Below are positions 12,849-12,868 of a stretch of 12,868 nt of DNA, piece by piece. The stretch comes from JABDBK01 sp964453575 (GTDB lineage: Bacteria; Pseudomonadota; Gammaproteobacteria; DSM-16500). The notes beneath the pieces were generated by a model. That model worked only from the letters and a program-made list of their open reading frames with translations. It was not told the origin of the DNA and ran no database searches. A program made the translations under genes and the position numbers. The stretch covers positions 1 to 12,868 of the forward strand of contig CAYVRW010000070.1 in NCBI GenBank assembly GCA_964453575.1, in the 5' to 3' direction. Each line of letters begins with the position of its first letter. Within the stretch, counting starts at the first letter, position 1.

Positions 12849-12868
12849 TTTTAAGCGACTTGGTGACA
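12849..12868. repeat. Possible start of a second copy of the palindromic element core
   Basis: The last 20 bases match 17 of 20 positions of the core at 6805-6824 in the 122-bp element, including AGCGACTTG exactly. The copy is cut by the window edge and short, so chance is not excluded. Confidence 0.35.

Noticed and set aside
1..12868. CRISPR array, tRNA or rRNA, transposase, phage or toxin-antitoxin genes
   Set aside because: No regularly spaced repeats, no cloverleaf-like sequence with a CCA end, and no matching protein motifs were seen on either strand.

Overview
The window looks like chromosomal DNA from an AT-rich gammaproteobacterium, most likely a Legionellales/Coxiella-type host-associated organism. 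This placement is inference. It rests on the gene mix: FMN-riboswitch ribE-ribBA, YceI/cytochrome b561 genes, periplasmic Cu,Zn superoxide dismutase, PilT, Uup and YeiH. It also rests on a tiny H1-like basic protein, a possible cysteine-hydrolase effector and several palindromic intergenic repeats. No rRNA, tRNA, CRISPR, transposase or phage gene is visible.

Layout. Positions 2-163 are the 3' end of an ABC exporter gene. An FMN riboswitch (206-337) follows and leads a two-gene riboflavin operon, ribE-ribBA (425-2241). Next is a small exported avidin-fold protein (2362-2787), which converges through a G/C hairpin on a minus-strand operon, yceI / cytochrome b561 / yceI (4521-2847). A secreted Cu,Zn superoxide dismutase (4577-5080) diverges from that operon. 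A 323-bp gap with two perfect palindromes precedes a cold-shock protein gene (5404-5619). Then comes a 37-residue Lys/Arg-rich histone-like protein (5835-5948) with its own promoter and terminator, and a YgjP-like metallopeptidase (6059-6757).

A striking 122-bp palindromic element (6777-6898), with 34-bp perfect arms around two inner hairpins, sits just upstream of the extended -10 promoter of uup (6947-8836). A REP-like tandem palindrome (8839-8896) separates uup from a convergent orphan gene (9930-8902). That gene's product carries a Cys-His-Asp triad like that of transglutaminase or papain-type enzymes. Upstream of it on the same strand are pilT (11076-9997) and a secreted Tyr-rich protein (11616-11209). 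A YeiH-family exporter (11790-12812) reads to the right end, where the last 20 bases resemble the core of the 122-bp element.

How the genes fit together. Riboflavin synthesis is under FMN feedback. The yceI-cybB-yceI operon and sodC both encode envelope redox or oxidative-stress functions and share a 55-bp divergent intergenic region. The cold-shock protein and the small basic protein are both nucleic-acid binders. The more novel material is the avidin-like protein with a degraded biotin pocket, the micro-histone gene, the C-H-D protein and the dispersed palindromic element.
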